From an uncultured Clostridia bacterium (GTDB lineage: Bacteria; Bacillota; Clostridia; TANB77; CAG-508): 22,571 nt of DNA. Positions 1 through 7,501 of the stretch are shown piece by piece (the stretch's first letter is position 1; every line of letters begins with the position of its first letter). The notes beneath the pieces are model-generated. The model was given only the letters and a program-made list of their open reading frames with translations. It searched no databases and was not told the DNA's origin. The stretch spans positions 1-22,571 of the forward strand of contig CAKOWE010000020.1 in the NCBI GenBank assembly GCA_934122235.1, in the 5' to 3' direction. The translations under genes were made by a program, and so were the position numbers.

Positions 1-21
1 ATGTGTATAAAAAATACACAT
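1..21. repeat. Perfect 8-bp hairpin at left edge
   Basis: The arms ATGTGTAT and ATACACAT enclose a five-A loop, giving a perfect inverted repeat at the very edge of the window. It lies about 40 bases downstream of the minus-strand micro-ORF at 64-126. It could be the 3' boundary of the same small element or a weak terminator. No clear U-tract can be judged because the sequence ends here. Confidence 0.5.
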
Positions 22-63
22 AGAACATTGTGTTTTCCTATGTTTCTATTTTATTTTTGTTCT

Positions 64-126
64 CTAGGCTACATAATGTGTGTGTGTGTGTGTGTGTACA
101 GTACCAAGGGTTTTAGCGTTTGCCAT
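64..126 (-). CDS. 20-residue micro-ORF encoding a His-Thr repeat
   Basis: This minus-strand ORF starts with ATG at 126, encodes 20 residues and ends in TAG at 64-66. The peptide begins MANAKTLGTV, continues with HTHTHTH, and ends YVA. A full AAAGGAGA ribosome binding site (136-143) sits nine bases before the start, which is better than chance for an ORF this small. The His-Thr stretch comes from a (TG)n dinucleotide tract at 77-97, so two-base slippage would change the frame. A GC-rich hairpin (156-176) lies upstream and another hairpin (1-21) downstream. I do not recognise the product. It could be a leader peptide, a product of a dispersed element, or a non-functional ORF. Translation is inferred only from the ribosome binding site. 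Confidence 0.4.
   Translation of the reverse strand: MANAKTLGTVHTHTHTHYVA
77..97. repeat. (TG)n dinucleotide microsatellite, about 10.5 units
   Basis: An uninterrupted alternating TG run of 21 bases lies inside the micro-ORF at 64-126. Simple repeats of this kind can slip in replication. Each gain or loss of a unit would shift the reading frame of the micro-ORF. Confidence 0.9.
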
Positions 127-155
127 AATTTTGTTTCTCCTTTGTTCTTATTTGC

Positions 156-176
156 GGGTCGTCGGGACGTCGACCC
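156..176. repeat. GC-rich hairpin in AT-rich surroundings
   Basis: The arms GGGTCG (156-161) and CGACCC (171-176) enclose a nine-base loop. The segment 154-178 is strikingly GC-rich against its surroundings. It lies just upstream, on the minus strand, of the ribosome binding site of the micro-ORF at 64-126. This composition break suggests a transferred or dispersed small element, which is an inference. Confidence 0.55.
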
Positions 177-241
177 CCTACAGCATTTGCAATATGTTAT
201 TATAAATATATACTAATATGTTTTATTTTTCAATATATTTT

Positions 242-1054
242 TTATAATTTCTTTATTTCTTCTTTTGTTAATCCTGTTACATTTACTATAAATTCAATAT
301 TAGCCTTTTGTTTAAGCATTTGTTTTGCTATTTCCATTTTTGCTTCGCTTTTTCCTTCTTCTCTTGCTCCTCGTAAATTTGTTTTTTCATCTCTTATTGC
401 TTTGTCCCTTAATTCTGCTAATCTTCTTGTTTCTTCATCTCCTGTTAAATAATCTAATTCTTCCTTTGCTTTTTTTATTACCTTATTTTTTATCATTGCT
501 TCTTTTACCCCCTTTTTACTTACATTTCCAATAAACTGTATCCATTGGTCTAGCTTTGTTTCTGTTTGCCTATTTTCTTCTATAAATTTTGGTATTTGTA
601 TATAATGAAGTTCTAAATCTTCTGTTAATAATTTATTCTTGTATCCTCTTCTTATTTTTGCCACCTCATGATATGTTCCTTCTTTAAAACAATTATAGTT
701 TAATATATTTATGCTTATTGTCCTTTTACTTGATATGTAATCTTCCCCTTTATATAACCCATTATGATATAATCCTGCCCAATAAAATAAACTTCTTTTC
801 ATAATATTATATTGGTCTTTTACTTGCATTTCTATGTTTGCTATTGTCTTATTATTTAATGTTGCCTTTATATCTAATACTCCTATTTTATTTACATCTA
901 GTCCTTTCTCCAAACTTACATCTTTTTGTATTTCTATTTTACTAATAGGTTCTTCTATTATTGCTACTAATAAATCTTTTAATAATTCTTCATTTTCTTG
1001 TTTTCCAAATATTTTTTTAAATACAAAATCGTTGGTTACTTTTAATTTATCCAT
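242..1054 (-). CDS. Rpn-family recombination-promoting nuclease / PD-(D/E)XK transposase-like protein
   Basis: This 270-residue protein has the layout of the Rpn (YhgA-like, transposase_31-type) PD-(D/E)XK nuclease family. The N-terminus has the typical NDFVFKKIFG block at residues 8-17. The nuclease core reads GVLDIKA around D61 and IEMQV around E75 and Q77, giving the D...E-x-Q catalytic pattern. The C-terminal tail (about 225-270) is charged and ends in a small helical segment with VTGLTKEEI, as is usual in this family. E. coli Rpn proteins are DNA endonucleases that promote RecA-independent recombination; a role here is inferred from family only. AGGAGG precedes the ATG at good spacing. 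It is a lone gene with no inverted repeats marking an insertion sequence. The 8-bp arms 1033-1040 and 1118-1125 bracket its start. Confidence 0.88.
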   Translation of the reverse strand: MDKLKVTNDFVFKKIFGKQENEELLKDLLVAIIEEPISKIEIQKDVSLEKGLDVNKIGVLDIKATLNNKTIANIEMQVKDQYNIMKRSLFYWAGLYHNGLYKGEDYISSKRTISINILNYNCFKEGTYHEVAKIRRGYKNKLLTEDLELHYIQIPKFIEENRQTETKLDQWIQFIGNVSKKGVKEAMIKNKVIKKAKEELDYLTGDEETRRLAELRDKAIRDEKTNLRGAREEGKSEAKMEIAKQMLKQKANIEFIVNVTGLTKEEIKKL

Positions 1055-1184
1055 TTATCTTCCTCCTAATTTTATCATTATTATAATTGCATTTCAATGC
1101 TTTTTTGACAATTTTTTAGTAACCACCTCCAACTTGTATATTATTATTTTTTCTTGTTTTGGAAATTTGTTTAGAATTAATTTC

Positions 1185-1220
1185 TTAGAAAAAAAACAAA
1201 GGTAGAATTTATTTTCTACC
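1185..1220 (-). terminator. Rho-independent terminator on the minus strand
   Basis: The arms GGTAGAA (1201-1207) and TTCTACC (1214-1220) form a 7-bp stem with a six-base loop. On the minus strand it is followed by a T-rich run (about 1185-1197). It lies downstream of no minus-strand gene except rqcP, across the opposing sortase. It could therefore stop transcripts running antisense through the sortase, or attenuate transcription toward the Rpn gene. Confidence 0.6.
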
Positions 1221-1297
1221 CCCATAAATTAGATTTATAATATTTTATTTTCCATTTTTTGTCAATATTTTTTTGTTTAATTTTCAATTTGGCTTAG

Positions 1298-1303
1298 TAT
1301 AAA
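1298..1303 (+). promoter_or_regulatory. Possible -10 element for the sortase gene
   Basis: TATAAA lies about 45 bases before the sortase start. No good TTGACA-like partner sits at 17 bases; the nearest is a poor TTTAAT-type hexamer. The assignment is tentative. Confidence 0.3.
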
Positions 1304-1346
1304 TTTTTTAATAATTGATTACAATAAATCTTAGGAGATTAATACT

Positions 1347-2012
1347 ATGAATCAAATTTTGTTTTCCAAATTTAATCAAGAAATACAACAAGAAGAAAAT
1401 AAAAAAAGGAAAAAATTGCTTATTGTATTTAAATATCAATTTACAATTTCTATCCTTATTATTGTTGTTTGTTTTACTTATTATATGTATAATCTATACA
1501 CCATAAAACAAAAAGAAACTATTTCTAAAAAACTACTTGCAAACTTTAACATTAATTTACTTTACGCTGATACCTCTGGGTATGAAACAAGTAGTATTGA
1601 AGTGGAAGAAAGTAATAATAGTTCTTTTATTATCGGTTTGATTGAAATCAAAAAATTAAAAATAATATATCCTATATTATCTGAAGTAAATGATGATTTA
1701 CTTAAAATTGCTACTTGTCGCTTCTATGGTCCTATGCCAAATGAAGTTGGAAACATGTGTATTGCTGCTCACAATTACCACGATTATCGTTTCTTTAGTA
1801 GACTTAATTTATTAGAAATTGGTGATTCTATATATATTTATGATCAATATGGTAATATCCTAGAATATCATGTAACTAGTAAATACACAATTGATGCATA
1901 TGACAATAGTTGCATAAATCAAAATACTAATGGCGAAAAGCAAATAACTCTTCTTACATGCAATAATGTAAGTGGCTCTAGATTAGTTGTTAAAGCTAGT
2001 GCTATCACTTAA
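1347..2012 (+). CDS. Sortase family transpeptidase, membrane-anchored
   Basis: This 221-residue protein has a basic N-terminus, one membrane segment at about 31-51, and a sortase domain from about 92. The catalytic triad is visible: H142 in IAAHNY, C205 in TLLTC, and R212 in SRLVV. Sortases cleave an LPxTG-like signal and join the protein to the cell wall or to pilin subunits. The short linker and TLLTC motif suggest a class D- or E-like housekeeping enzyme, but the class is not certain. AGGAG at 1333-1337 sets the start. It is the only plus-strand gene here, and its stop overlaps the stop of rqcP by four bases. No LPxTG protein is seen beside it, so its substrate is probably encoded elsewhere. 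Confidence 0.9.
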   Translation: MNQILFSKFNQEIQQEENKKRKKLLIVFKYQFTISILIIVVCFTYYMYNLYTIKQKETISKKLLANFNINLLYADTSGYETSSIEVEESNNSSFIIGLIEIKKLKIIYPILSEVNDDLLKIATCRFYGPMPNEVGNMCIAAHNYHDYRFFSRLNLLEIGDSIYIYDQYGNILEYHVTSKYTIDAYDNSCINQNTNGEKQITLLTCNNVSGSRLVVKASAIT

Positions 2013-2245
2013 AGTATTTTTATCATTTCTTCTATATTTTTTCCTGCTACTTTTGGAATATTTATTATTTCAAAAGTAGTTGTTTTATCTCCAAATTGTA
2101 TTTGAACTTTATCTCCTACTTTTACTTCATAACTTGGTTTTACGACCTTTCCATTTACCATAACTCTTCCTGCATCTGCAACTTCATTTGCAACAGTTCT
2201 TCTTTTTATTACTCTACTTGTTTTTAAAAATTTATCTAATCTCAT
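2009..2245 (-). CDS. rqcP: S4-domain RNA-binding protein RqcP
   Basis: This 78-residue protein consists almost entirely of an S4 domain: RLDKFLKTSRVIKRRTVANEV at the start, then a VMVNGKVVKPSYEVKVGD strand-loop block. It matches the length and order of Bacillus YabO/RqcP, also described as an Hsp15-like protein. RqcP works with RqcH on stalled 50S subunits to add alanine tails in ribosome-associated quality control. AAAGGAG precedes the ATG. A terminator (2270-2300) separates it from the cyclophilin gene, so it is transcribed by read-through or from its own promoter. In Bacillus the gene sits near mfd and divIC; those neighbours are absent here. Paralogous S4 proteins exist, so the exact RqcP role is inferred. 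Confidence 0.85.
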   Translation of the reverse strand: MRLDKFLKTSRVIKRRTVANEVADAGRVMVNGKVVKPSYEVKVGDKVQIQFGDKTTTFEIINIPKVAGKNIEEMIKIL

Positions 2246-2269
2246 AAACTCTCCTTTTACTTATTATTA

Positions 2270-2300
2270 CAATAAAAAGCACAGCATATACTGTGCTTTT
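2270..2300 (-). terminator. Rho-independent terminator after the cyclophilin gene
   Basis: A perfect 10-bp stem (AAAAGCACAG at 2275-2284 with CTGTGCTTTT at 2291-2300) has a six-base loop. On the minus strand the descending arm ends in TTTTTATTG. It sits 12 bases below the cyclophilin stop and upstream of rqcP, marking the end of the ftsK-disA-cyclophilin run. Confidence 0.85.
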
Positions 2301-2311
2301 GCATATATAAT

Positions 2312-3040
2312 TTATATACTCAATCCATATAATTTCATTAAGTAACTATTTACATCAAAAGCTTCTTGTCTTTGTGGTGTGCCATAGTTTACTCCAAATG
2401 TTTCTACTGTCATTTTTGTTATTTTTGGATTATTTGTAGTATCTTTATCTGACTCAGTATTACTTGTACTATCATCTTTTTCTTGTATTGACTCAACTTT
2501 TGATATTGCATCTACAACGTCCATTCCTTCAATTACTTTTCCAAATCCTGCATAATATCCGTTTACACTAGTATTATTATCTGTCATTATAAAAAATTGT
2601 GAAAATGCTGAATTATATCCTTCTTGTACTAATCCCAAACTACTATAATCTGATCTTGCCATTGATATAACTCCCCTATCGTGTCTTAATGTGTTTTTTT
2701 CATATCCATTTTCAAAGAATTCTCCTTTAATTGTTTGAGCAACCTTTCCGCTTCCAGTTCCTTCTTTATCTCCACCTTGTACCATAAATCCTTCTACAGC
2801 TCTGTGAAATGTTAAGCCATCATAATATCCTTCATTTATTAAACTAATGAAATTAGCTACTGTATTAGGTGCTATATCTGGATATAATTCAATTTTAACA
2901 GTTCCAAAATTTTCAACTTCCATTGTTACTATTGGATTTTGAACGCTTTTTGTTGCGTGTACTACATTACTTGCAATAACATATCCTATTAAAGCTAAAA
3001 TAAGAATTATTGCTATTACTAAACCTATGTTTTTCTTCAT
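2312..3040 (-). CDS. Membrane-anchored cyclophilin-type peptidyl-prolyl cis-trans isomerase
   Basis: This 242-residue protein has an N-terminal hydrophobic segment (about 5-24) with no lipobox cysteine, so it is a membrane anchor or uncleaved signal rather than a lipoprotein signal. The cyclophilin domain runs from about 36 to 180 and then after a Ser/Asp/Thr-rich insert at about 185-205. Key family residues are visible: FHR at 78-80, Q88-GGD, and FSQFFIMT. The C-terminus has a short extension. The enzyme would catalyse proline isomerisation and help fold exported proteins outside the membrane. It lies 43 bases after disA and is followed by a strong terminator, so it is probably the last gene of the operon. 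Confidence 0.92.
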   Translation of the reverse strand: MKKNIGLVIAIILILALIGYVIASNVVHATKSVQNPIVTMEVENFGTVKIELYPDIAPNTVANFISLINEGYYDGLTFHRAVEGFMVQGGDKEGTGSGKVAQTIKGEFFENGYEKNTLRHDRGVISMARSDYSSLGLVQEGYNSAFSQFFIMTDNNTSVNGYYAGFGKVIEGMDVVDAISKVESIQEKDDSTSNTESDKDTTNNPKITKMTVETFGVNYGTPQRQEAFDVNSYLMKLYGLSI

Positions 3041-3083
3041 AAATTTTCTCTCCTTTGTAAATTGACTATTTTTATATTATACA

Positions 3084-4166
3084 CTATAACATCAAATTGT
3101 CAAATATAAATTGTTCTTGCATTCTTTTTAATGATTGCTTTATTGTTCTAGCTCTTACTTCTCCAATACCTTCTACATCATCTAATTTTTCAATATCTGC
3201 AAGTAAAATATGTTGAAAAGATTTAAATGACTTTACTAAATTATTTACTATATTACTTGGCATTCTTGGTATTTTATTTAATATTCTATATCCCTTTGGA
3301 TATACAGCAACTTCCTCATAATTATCAAACATTTCATACCCCAATAATTTTGCTATTGTTGCTGTTTCTGGAAAATCATCTCTATAAGTTGTTACTATAT
3401 CTTCCATTACTTTTTCAGGTATTCTCTTTTTGCCTGGTGCAATATAATCTTTTATTATTAGTAATTCTTCTTGTTCTAATCCTCCAATAAGTTCTTCTAA
3501 TTGCATTTTTATAAGTAATCCATCTTCACCTAATTCATATATAAATCTTTTAATTTTATCTGCAATTTTCATAACCATTTCTGTTCTCTGAATACATGTA
3601 ATTACATTATCTAATGTTACAATATCATTAAATTCATATTCATTTAACATTCCTAATTTTGTATCTAGTACTTTTTTATATTTTTCTAGTGTTTGTAATG
3701 CCTGATTTGCTTCTGTTATTATCTTAGATGTTTCTTCCATTGTATATCTAAAATTACCTTTAAACACTGTAATTATACTTCTTCTTTGTGATATACTTAT
3801 TACTATTTCTCCTGTTTGCTTTGCTGTACGTTCTGCGGTTCTGTGTCTTGTTCCTGTTTCTTGTGTTGGTATACTTGATGATGGTATAATTTGTGCATTA
3901 GCATATAATATTTTTTTCAAATCTTTACTTAAAACTATTGCACCATCCATCTTTGCAAGTTCGTACAATCTTGGTGCAGTATAATCTTCATTTATGTTAA
4001 ATCCACCATCAACTAAATCTAATACTTCTTTTGAATCTCCTATTACAATTAACGCCCCAGTTTTTGATTTTAAAATATTGTCTAAACCTTTTCTTAAGTC
4101 AGTCCCCGGTGCAATAAGCTTTAATATTTCTATTAAAGTATCATCTTTTTTTACATTTTCTGCCAC
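3084..4166 (-). CDS. disA: DNA integrity scanning diadenylate cyclase DisA
   Basis: This 360-residue protein has the usual DisA length and domain order: an N-terminal DAC domain (about 1-145), a helical spine, and a C-terminal helix-hairpin-helix DNA-binding domain (about 290-355, including VEGIGEVRARTI). Both catalytic motifs are intact: DGA at 74-76 and GTRHRTAERTA from 105. DisA forms an octamer that scans DNA and makes c-di-AMP from two ATP; branched DNA intermediates inhibit it. The gene follows radA by 31 bases, the order known from Bacillus, where RadA modulates DisA activity. No c-di-AMP riboswitch (ydaO type) was recognised in the window. The stop codon is TAG. Confidence 0.97.
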   Translation of the reverse strand: MAENVKKDDTLIEILKLIAPGTDLRKGLDNILKSKTGALIVIGDSKEVLDLVDGGFNINEDYTAPRLYELAKMDGAIVLSKDLKKILYANAQIIPSSSIPTQETGTRHRTAERTAKQTGEIVISISQRRSIITVFKGNFRYTMEETSKIITEANQALQTLEKYKKVLDTKLGMLNEYEFNDIVTLDNVITCIQRTEMVMKIADKIKRFIYELGEDGLLIKMQLEELIGGLEQEELLIIKDYIAPGKKRIPEKVMEDIVTTYRDDFPETATIAKLLGYEMFDNYEEVAVYPKGYRILNKIPRMPSNIVNNLVKSFKSFQHILLADIEKLDDVEGIGEVRARTIKQSLKRMQEQFIFDNLML

Positions 4167-4197
4167 CAGTTTTCCCTACTTTCATAATACTTAAAAT

Positions 4198-5556
4198 TTA
4201 TTTTAATCCTAAGTGTTTCATTGCTTCTGTAATATTTTTCACACCTATTATATCCAATTTATAATTATCTTTCAATAGTTTTTTATTACTTTCTGGAATT
4301 ATGCATGTTTTAAAACCTAACTTTTCTGATTCCTTTAATCTTTTTTCTATCATGTTTACAGCCCTTACTTCTCCTGTTAATCCCACTTCACCTATTGCTA
4401 CAACTTCTTTTGGTATACTAATATTTTTAAAACTAGATGCAGTTGCTAATACTATTCCTAAATCTAAAGCTGGTTCATTAACTTTTATGCCACCAACCAA
4501 ATTCAAATATACATCTTGATTTCCAAGCATTAATCCGCTTCTTTTTTCCAAAACTGCAACTAGCAATGTTAATCTATTATAATCTATTCCATTTGCATTT
4601 CTTCTTGGTATACCAAATATACTTTGACTAGTCAATGCTTGCAATTCTATTAGTAAAGGTCTTGTTCCTTCCATACTTGCTACTATTATAGAGCCTGCTA
4701 TATTATCTTCCCTATCTGATATTAATATTGCTGACGGATTTTGAATTTCAACCATTCCCTCATTTTGCATTTCAAACATACCAATTTCATTTGTAGAGCC
4801 AAATCTATTCTTTACTCCTCTTAATATTCTATATGAAAAATATCTTTCACCTTCTAGATAAAGAACAGTATCTACCATATGTTCTAATACTCTTGGTCCT
4901 GCAATATTTCCATCTTTTGTAACATGACCTATTATTATTGTTGTAATATTAGCCTGTTTGCATATCTTCATTATTCGTGCTGTTATTTCCCTTACTTGAC
5001 TTACACTTCCTGGAGTTGATGAAACTTCTTCTGAATACATTGTTTGAATTGAATCTATTATAACTAATTTAGGATTAATATTATTTATTGAATTTTCTAT
5101 AATATCAATATTAGTTTCTCCTAAAAATAGAATATTGTCATTGCTTATTCCTAATCTATCAGCTCTTATTTTTATTTGTTCTGCAGACTCTTCTCCTGAA
5201 ATATATAAAACTTTTCCATCTGTTTTTATTTTGTCACATATTTGCAAAATCAATGTGGATTTACCAATTCCTGGTTCTCCTCCAAGCAAAACTAAAGAAC
5301 CAGTAACAAATCCTCCACCCAAAACTCTATCCAACTCTTCAAAATTAGTTTTCATTCTTATAGTTTCTTTTTTTTCTACATTTTTAAGAGGTGTTGGAGT
5401 AACATTTTTTACAACTGTTGATTTTGAATCTGTACTCTTTACAACTTTTTCTTCAACAAAAGAACTCCATGTCCCACATCCAGGACACTTTCCTAACCAC
5501 TTTGCTGATTCATATCCACATTCATTACATACAAATACAGTTTTTACTTTAGACAT
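4198..5556 (-). CDS. radA: DNA repair protein RadA (Sms)
   Basis: This 452-residue protein is full length. In order it has a CxxC zinc finger (C10, C13, C24, C27), a RecA-like ATPase with Walker A GEPGIGKST at 93-101 and Walker B LVIIDS at 164-169, the RadA signature KNRFG at 249-253, and a C-terminal Lon-like domain. RadA is a ring helicase that drives branch migration during homologous recombination. AGGAGG lies eight bases before the ATG. The gene is 21 bases after the GH15 gene and 31 bases before disA, so the three are probably co-transcribed. Nothing looks damaged. Confidence 0.98.
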   Translation of the reverse strand: MSKVKTVFVCNECGYESAKWLGKCPGCGTWSSFVEEKVVKSTDSKSTVVKNVTPTPLKNVEKKETIRMKTNFEELDRVLGGGFVTGSLVLLGGEPGIGKSTLILQICDKIKTDGKVLYISGEESAEQIKIRADRLGISNDNILFLGETNIDIIENSINNINPKLVIIDSIQTMYSEEVSSTPGSVSQVREITARIMKICKQANITTIIIGHVTKDGNIAGPRVLEHMVDTVLYLEGERYFSYRILRGVKNRFGSTNEIGMFEMQNEGMVEIQNPSAILISDREDNIAGSIIVASMEGTRPLLIELQALTSQSIFGIPRRNANGIDYNRLTLLVAVLEKRSGLMLGNQDVYLNLVGGIKVNEPALDLGIVLATASSFKNISIPKEVVAIGEVGLTGEVRAVNMIEKRLKESEKLGFKTCIIPESNKKLLKDNYKLDIIGVKNITEAMKHLGLK

Positions 5557-5577
5557 ACTTCCTCCTATGTTGTGTTT

Positions 5578-7452
5578 TTATGATAACTTACTTAATACTA
5601 TTATAAATAAAGCATGTGCCCAACCTAATCCTATTACCCATGCTGGACTCATAGTTTGATTACTTACTTGCTCTGCTATAAATCCATGTTCTGTTACCGT
5701 GTTTACTACATAATTAAAACACTCTTTTGCTTTCTTTTTATCTCCTGCTTCTATATAGTAATTTGCTAACCATAAGTTTGCTATTGTCCAAGGATTTCCT
5801 CCCATATAATTGTCGTTCTCATATCTTAAATATCCACCTGTATAAGTTCTAAGTGTCATATTTATTCTTTCTACTGTATTTAATATTTTTTTCTCCTTTG
5901 GTTCAAAAACTTTAAATGGAGTAACTGTACCTAATAAACTTATATCTATTTTTCCATCTTTATTTCTTATTAAAGTTTTTTTATCATTGTCATATAAATT
6001 TTTTAGAATATAACCTTTTAATTCTCTTAAAATTTTTTCCAATTCAATGGTTCTTTTTTCTATTTGCTCTAATTTTATTCTGTTTTCTTTATATTCTGAT
6101 TTTACTATTTCATATATTTTTATAAATGACTTAAATGCAGCAAAAATAGCTGATAATGAATATGTATGTATTCCTTCGTTTTCTTCCCATATATCATAAC
6201 TTAAGTATTCTTCATCTTTTCCTTCTAAAACATTATTTACATACTTTTCTAAATAATGTACTGCTTTTTCGCACATTTTTAAATTATCTTTTAAGAATTT
6301 TATTTCGTTTGTTTTTAAATAATGATTATATACTCCATATACAACTGCCGCTGTTTCATCAATTTGATATCCCCAACAAGGAGCTAATGTACCATCTGTA
6401 TAAAAACGTTGTTCCCATCTCCCACTTTTGCTTTGTGTATTTTTACAAAAACTTTTATAAAATTTTTCAGTTTCTTTTTTCATATTTAGCAAATCCATTG
6501 CTTCTGCTATAAATATTGCATCTCTTGGCCAGCAGTATGAATATCTTCCACAATTATTTCTATCTTCATCAACTTCTACTGCTGCAGATATTCCACCAGT
6601 TTGTCCATTTGTTAATAATGAATATAATAATATTGTTCTTTTATATATTTTCTGTATTTTCAAGTTTTTTTCAGTTATAGGCAAATCTAATTTTAATCCA
6701 TCATGTTCTTTTACATATTTTCTCCAATATTTTCTTGTTGTTTCTTCTTCCTTATCTAAATCCATCTTTTTTATTCTTGACGTATTTGTTGACAATTGAG
6801 ATTTATTTTTTGCTTCTTCTATATATATAAACAAGTCAATTTCTTTTTCTTCTCCAGGTTTTAAAGTCCCTAAGTAATAATTAATACTTGAATCGTTAGA
6901 CATTCCTATATAATCTTTGCCACCAATTACGCCATCTTGTATATTTGAGTTACTATTATTTATTTGAGTAGATGATATTTTCTCTGTTCCAAATATTGCT
7001 ACAGTATAATCATGCATATATTGTAATAGTACATCATCTTTTTTATAGCCACTTACTTGATTATTATTATTTGTTAATAATTTCGAATGTACTAAAAAAT
7101 TTAGTTCTAAATCTATTGTATTTTCATTTTTAAATTTATATCTTTTAACTATTACATTTTCTTTTATTGGACAAAAATCAGTTTGAATTAACTTTACTCT
7201 AAAATATGTGTTAAATATTTCAGTTTTTAATATGTTTGTATCTTCAACATAATATTGACTATATAAATTATTAACATCTTTATGTGTATAAATAATATTT
7301 GAATCATTTACTTTGATTCCCACATTAAAGAAATCCACAAATTGTCTATAATCTATTGTTGGATAATATAATCGTAACAATTCTCCATTTTTTGTATAAC
7401 TTGCACTTATTGTTCCATTTCCTATTACAGCATCATTAAAATATTTATTCAT
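5578..7452 (-). CDS. Glycoside hydrolase family 15 glucoamylase-type protein
   Basis: This 624-residue protein has an N-terminal beta-sandwich (about 1-240) and a C-terminal (alpha/alpha)6 barrel (about 260-624), as in bacterial glucoamylases. Visible motifs are GRYSYCWPRDA at 302-312, the QIDET block at 363-367, YDIWEE with the probable general acid E423 or E424, GGNPW at 551-555, and IAEQV with the probable general base E594. There is no signal peptide, so it likely acts in the cytoplasm. The family releases glucose from the non-reducing end of alpha-glucans, although related members act on trehalose, dextran or isomaltose; the substrate is not settled here. AAAGGAG sets the start. It sits inside the ftsK-disA run, an odd metabolic neighbour for repair genes. 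Confidence 0.88.
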   Translation of the reverse strand: MNKYFNDAVIGNGTISASYTKNGELLRLYYPTIDYRQFVDFFNVGIKVNDSNIIYTHKDVNNLYSQYYVEDTNILKTEIFNTYFRVKLIQTDFCPIKENVIVKRYKFKNENTIDLELNFLVHSKLLTNNNNQVSGYKKDDVLLQYMHDYTVAIFGTEKISSTQINNSNSNIQDGVIGGKDYIGMSNDSSINYYLGTLKPGEEKEIDLFIYIEEAKNKSQLSTNTSRIKKMDLDKEEETTRKYWRKYVKEHDGLKLDLPITEKNLKIQKIYKRTILLYSLLTNGQTGGISAAVEVDEDRNNCGRYSYCWPRDAIFIAEAMDLLNMKKETEKFYKSFCKNTQSKSGRWEQRFYTDGTLAPCWGYQIDETAAVVYGVYNHYLKTNEIKFLKDNLKMCEKAVHYLEKYVNNVLEGKDEEYLSYDIWEENEGIHTYSLSAIFAAFKSFIKIYEIVKSEYKENRIKLEQIEKRTIELEKILRELKGYILKNLYDNDKKTLIRNKDGKIDISLLGTVTPFKVFEPKEKKILNTVERINMTLRTYTGGYLRYENDNYMGGNPWTIANLWLANYYIEAGDKKKAKECFNYVVNTVTEHGFIAEQVSNQTMSPAWVIGLGWAHALFIIVLSKLS

Positions 7453-7501
7453 GATATTTTTCTCCTTTGTTATTTGCTTTTAATTATTATATTATTACAT
7501 A

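Noticed and set aside
1..216. A 71-residue plus-strand ORF at the left edge
   Set aside because: It has no ribosome binding site, reads through the hairpin, the TG tract and the GC-rich hairpin, and lies opposite the better-supported micro-ORF.
325..534. Leu/Phe-rich plus-strand ORFs here and elsewhere (for example 8266-8475 and 22232-22498)
   Set aside because: They are antisense shadows of A-rich coding sequence; none has a ribosome binding site or family match.
242..1054. Complete insertion sequence around the Rpn-family gene
   Set aside because: No terminal inverted repeats or target-site duplication were found. Rpn proteins are often called transposases but are usually lone nucleases.
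3041..4197. c-di-AMP riboswitch near disA
   Set aside because: Spacers of 31-43 bases are too short and no ydaO-type conserved core is present.
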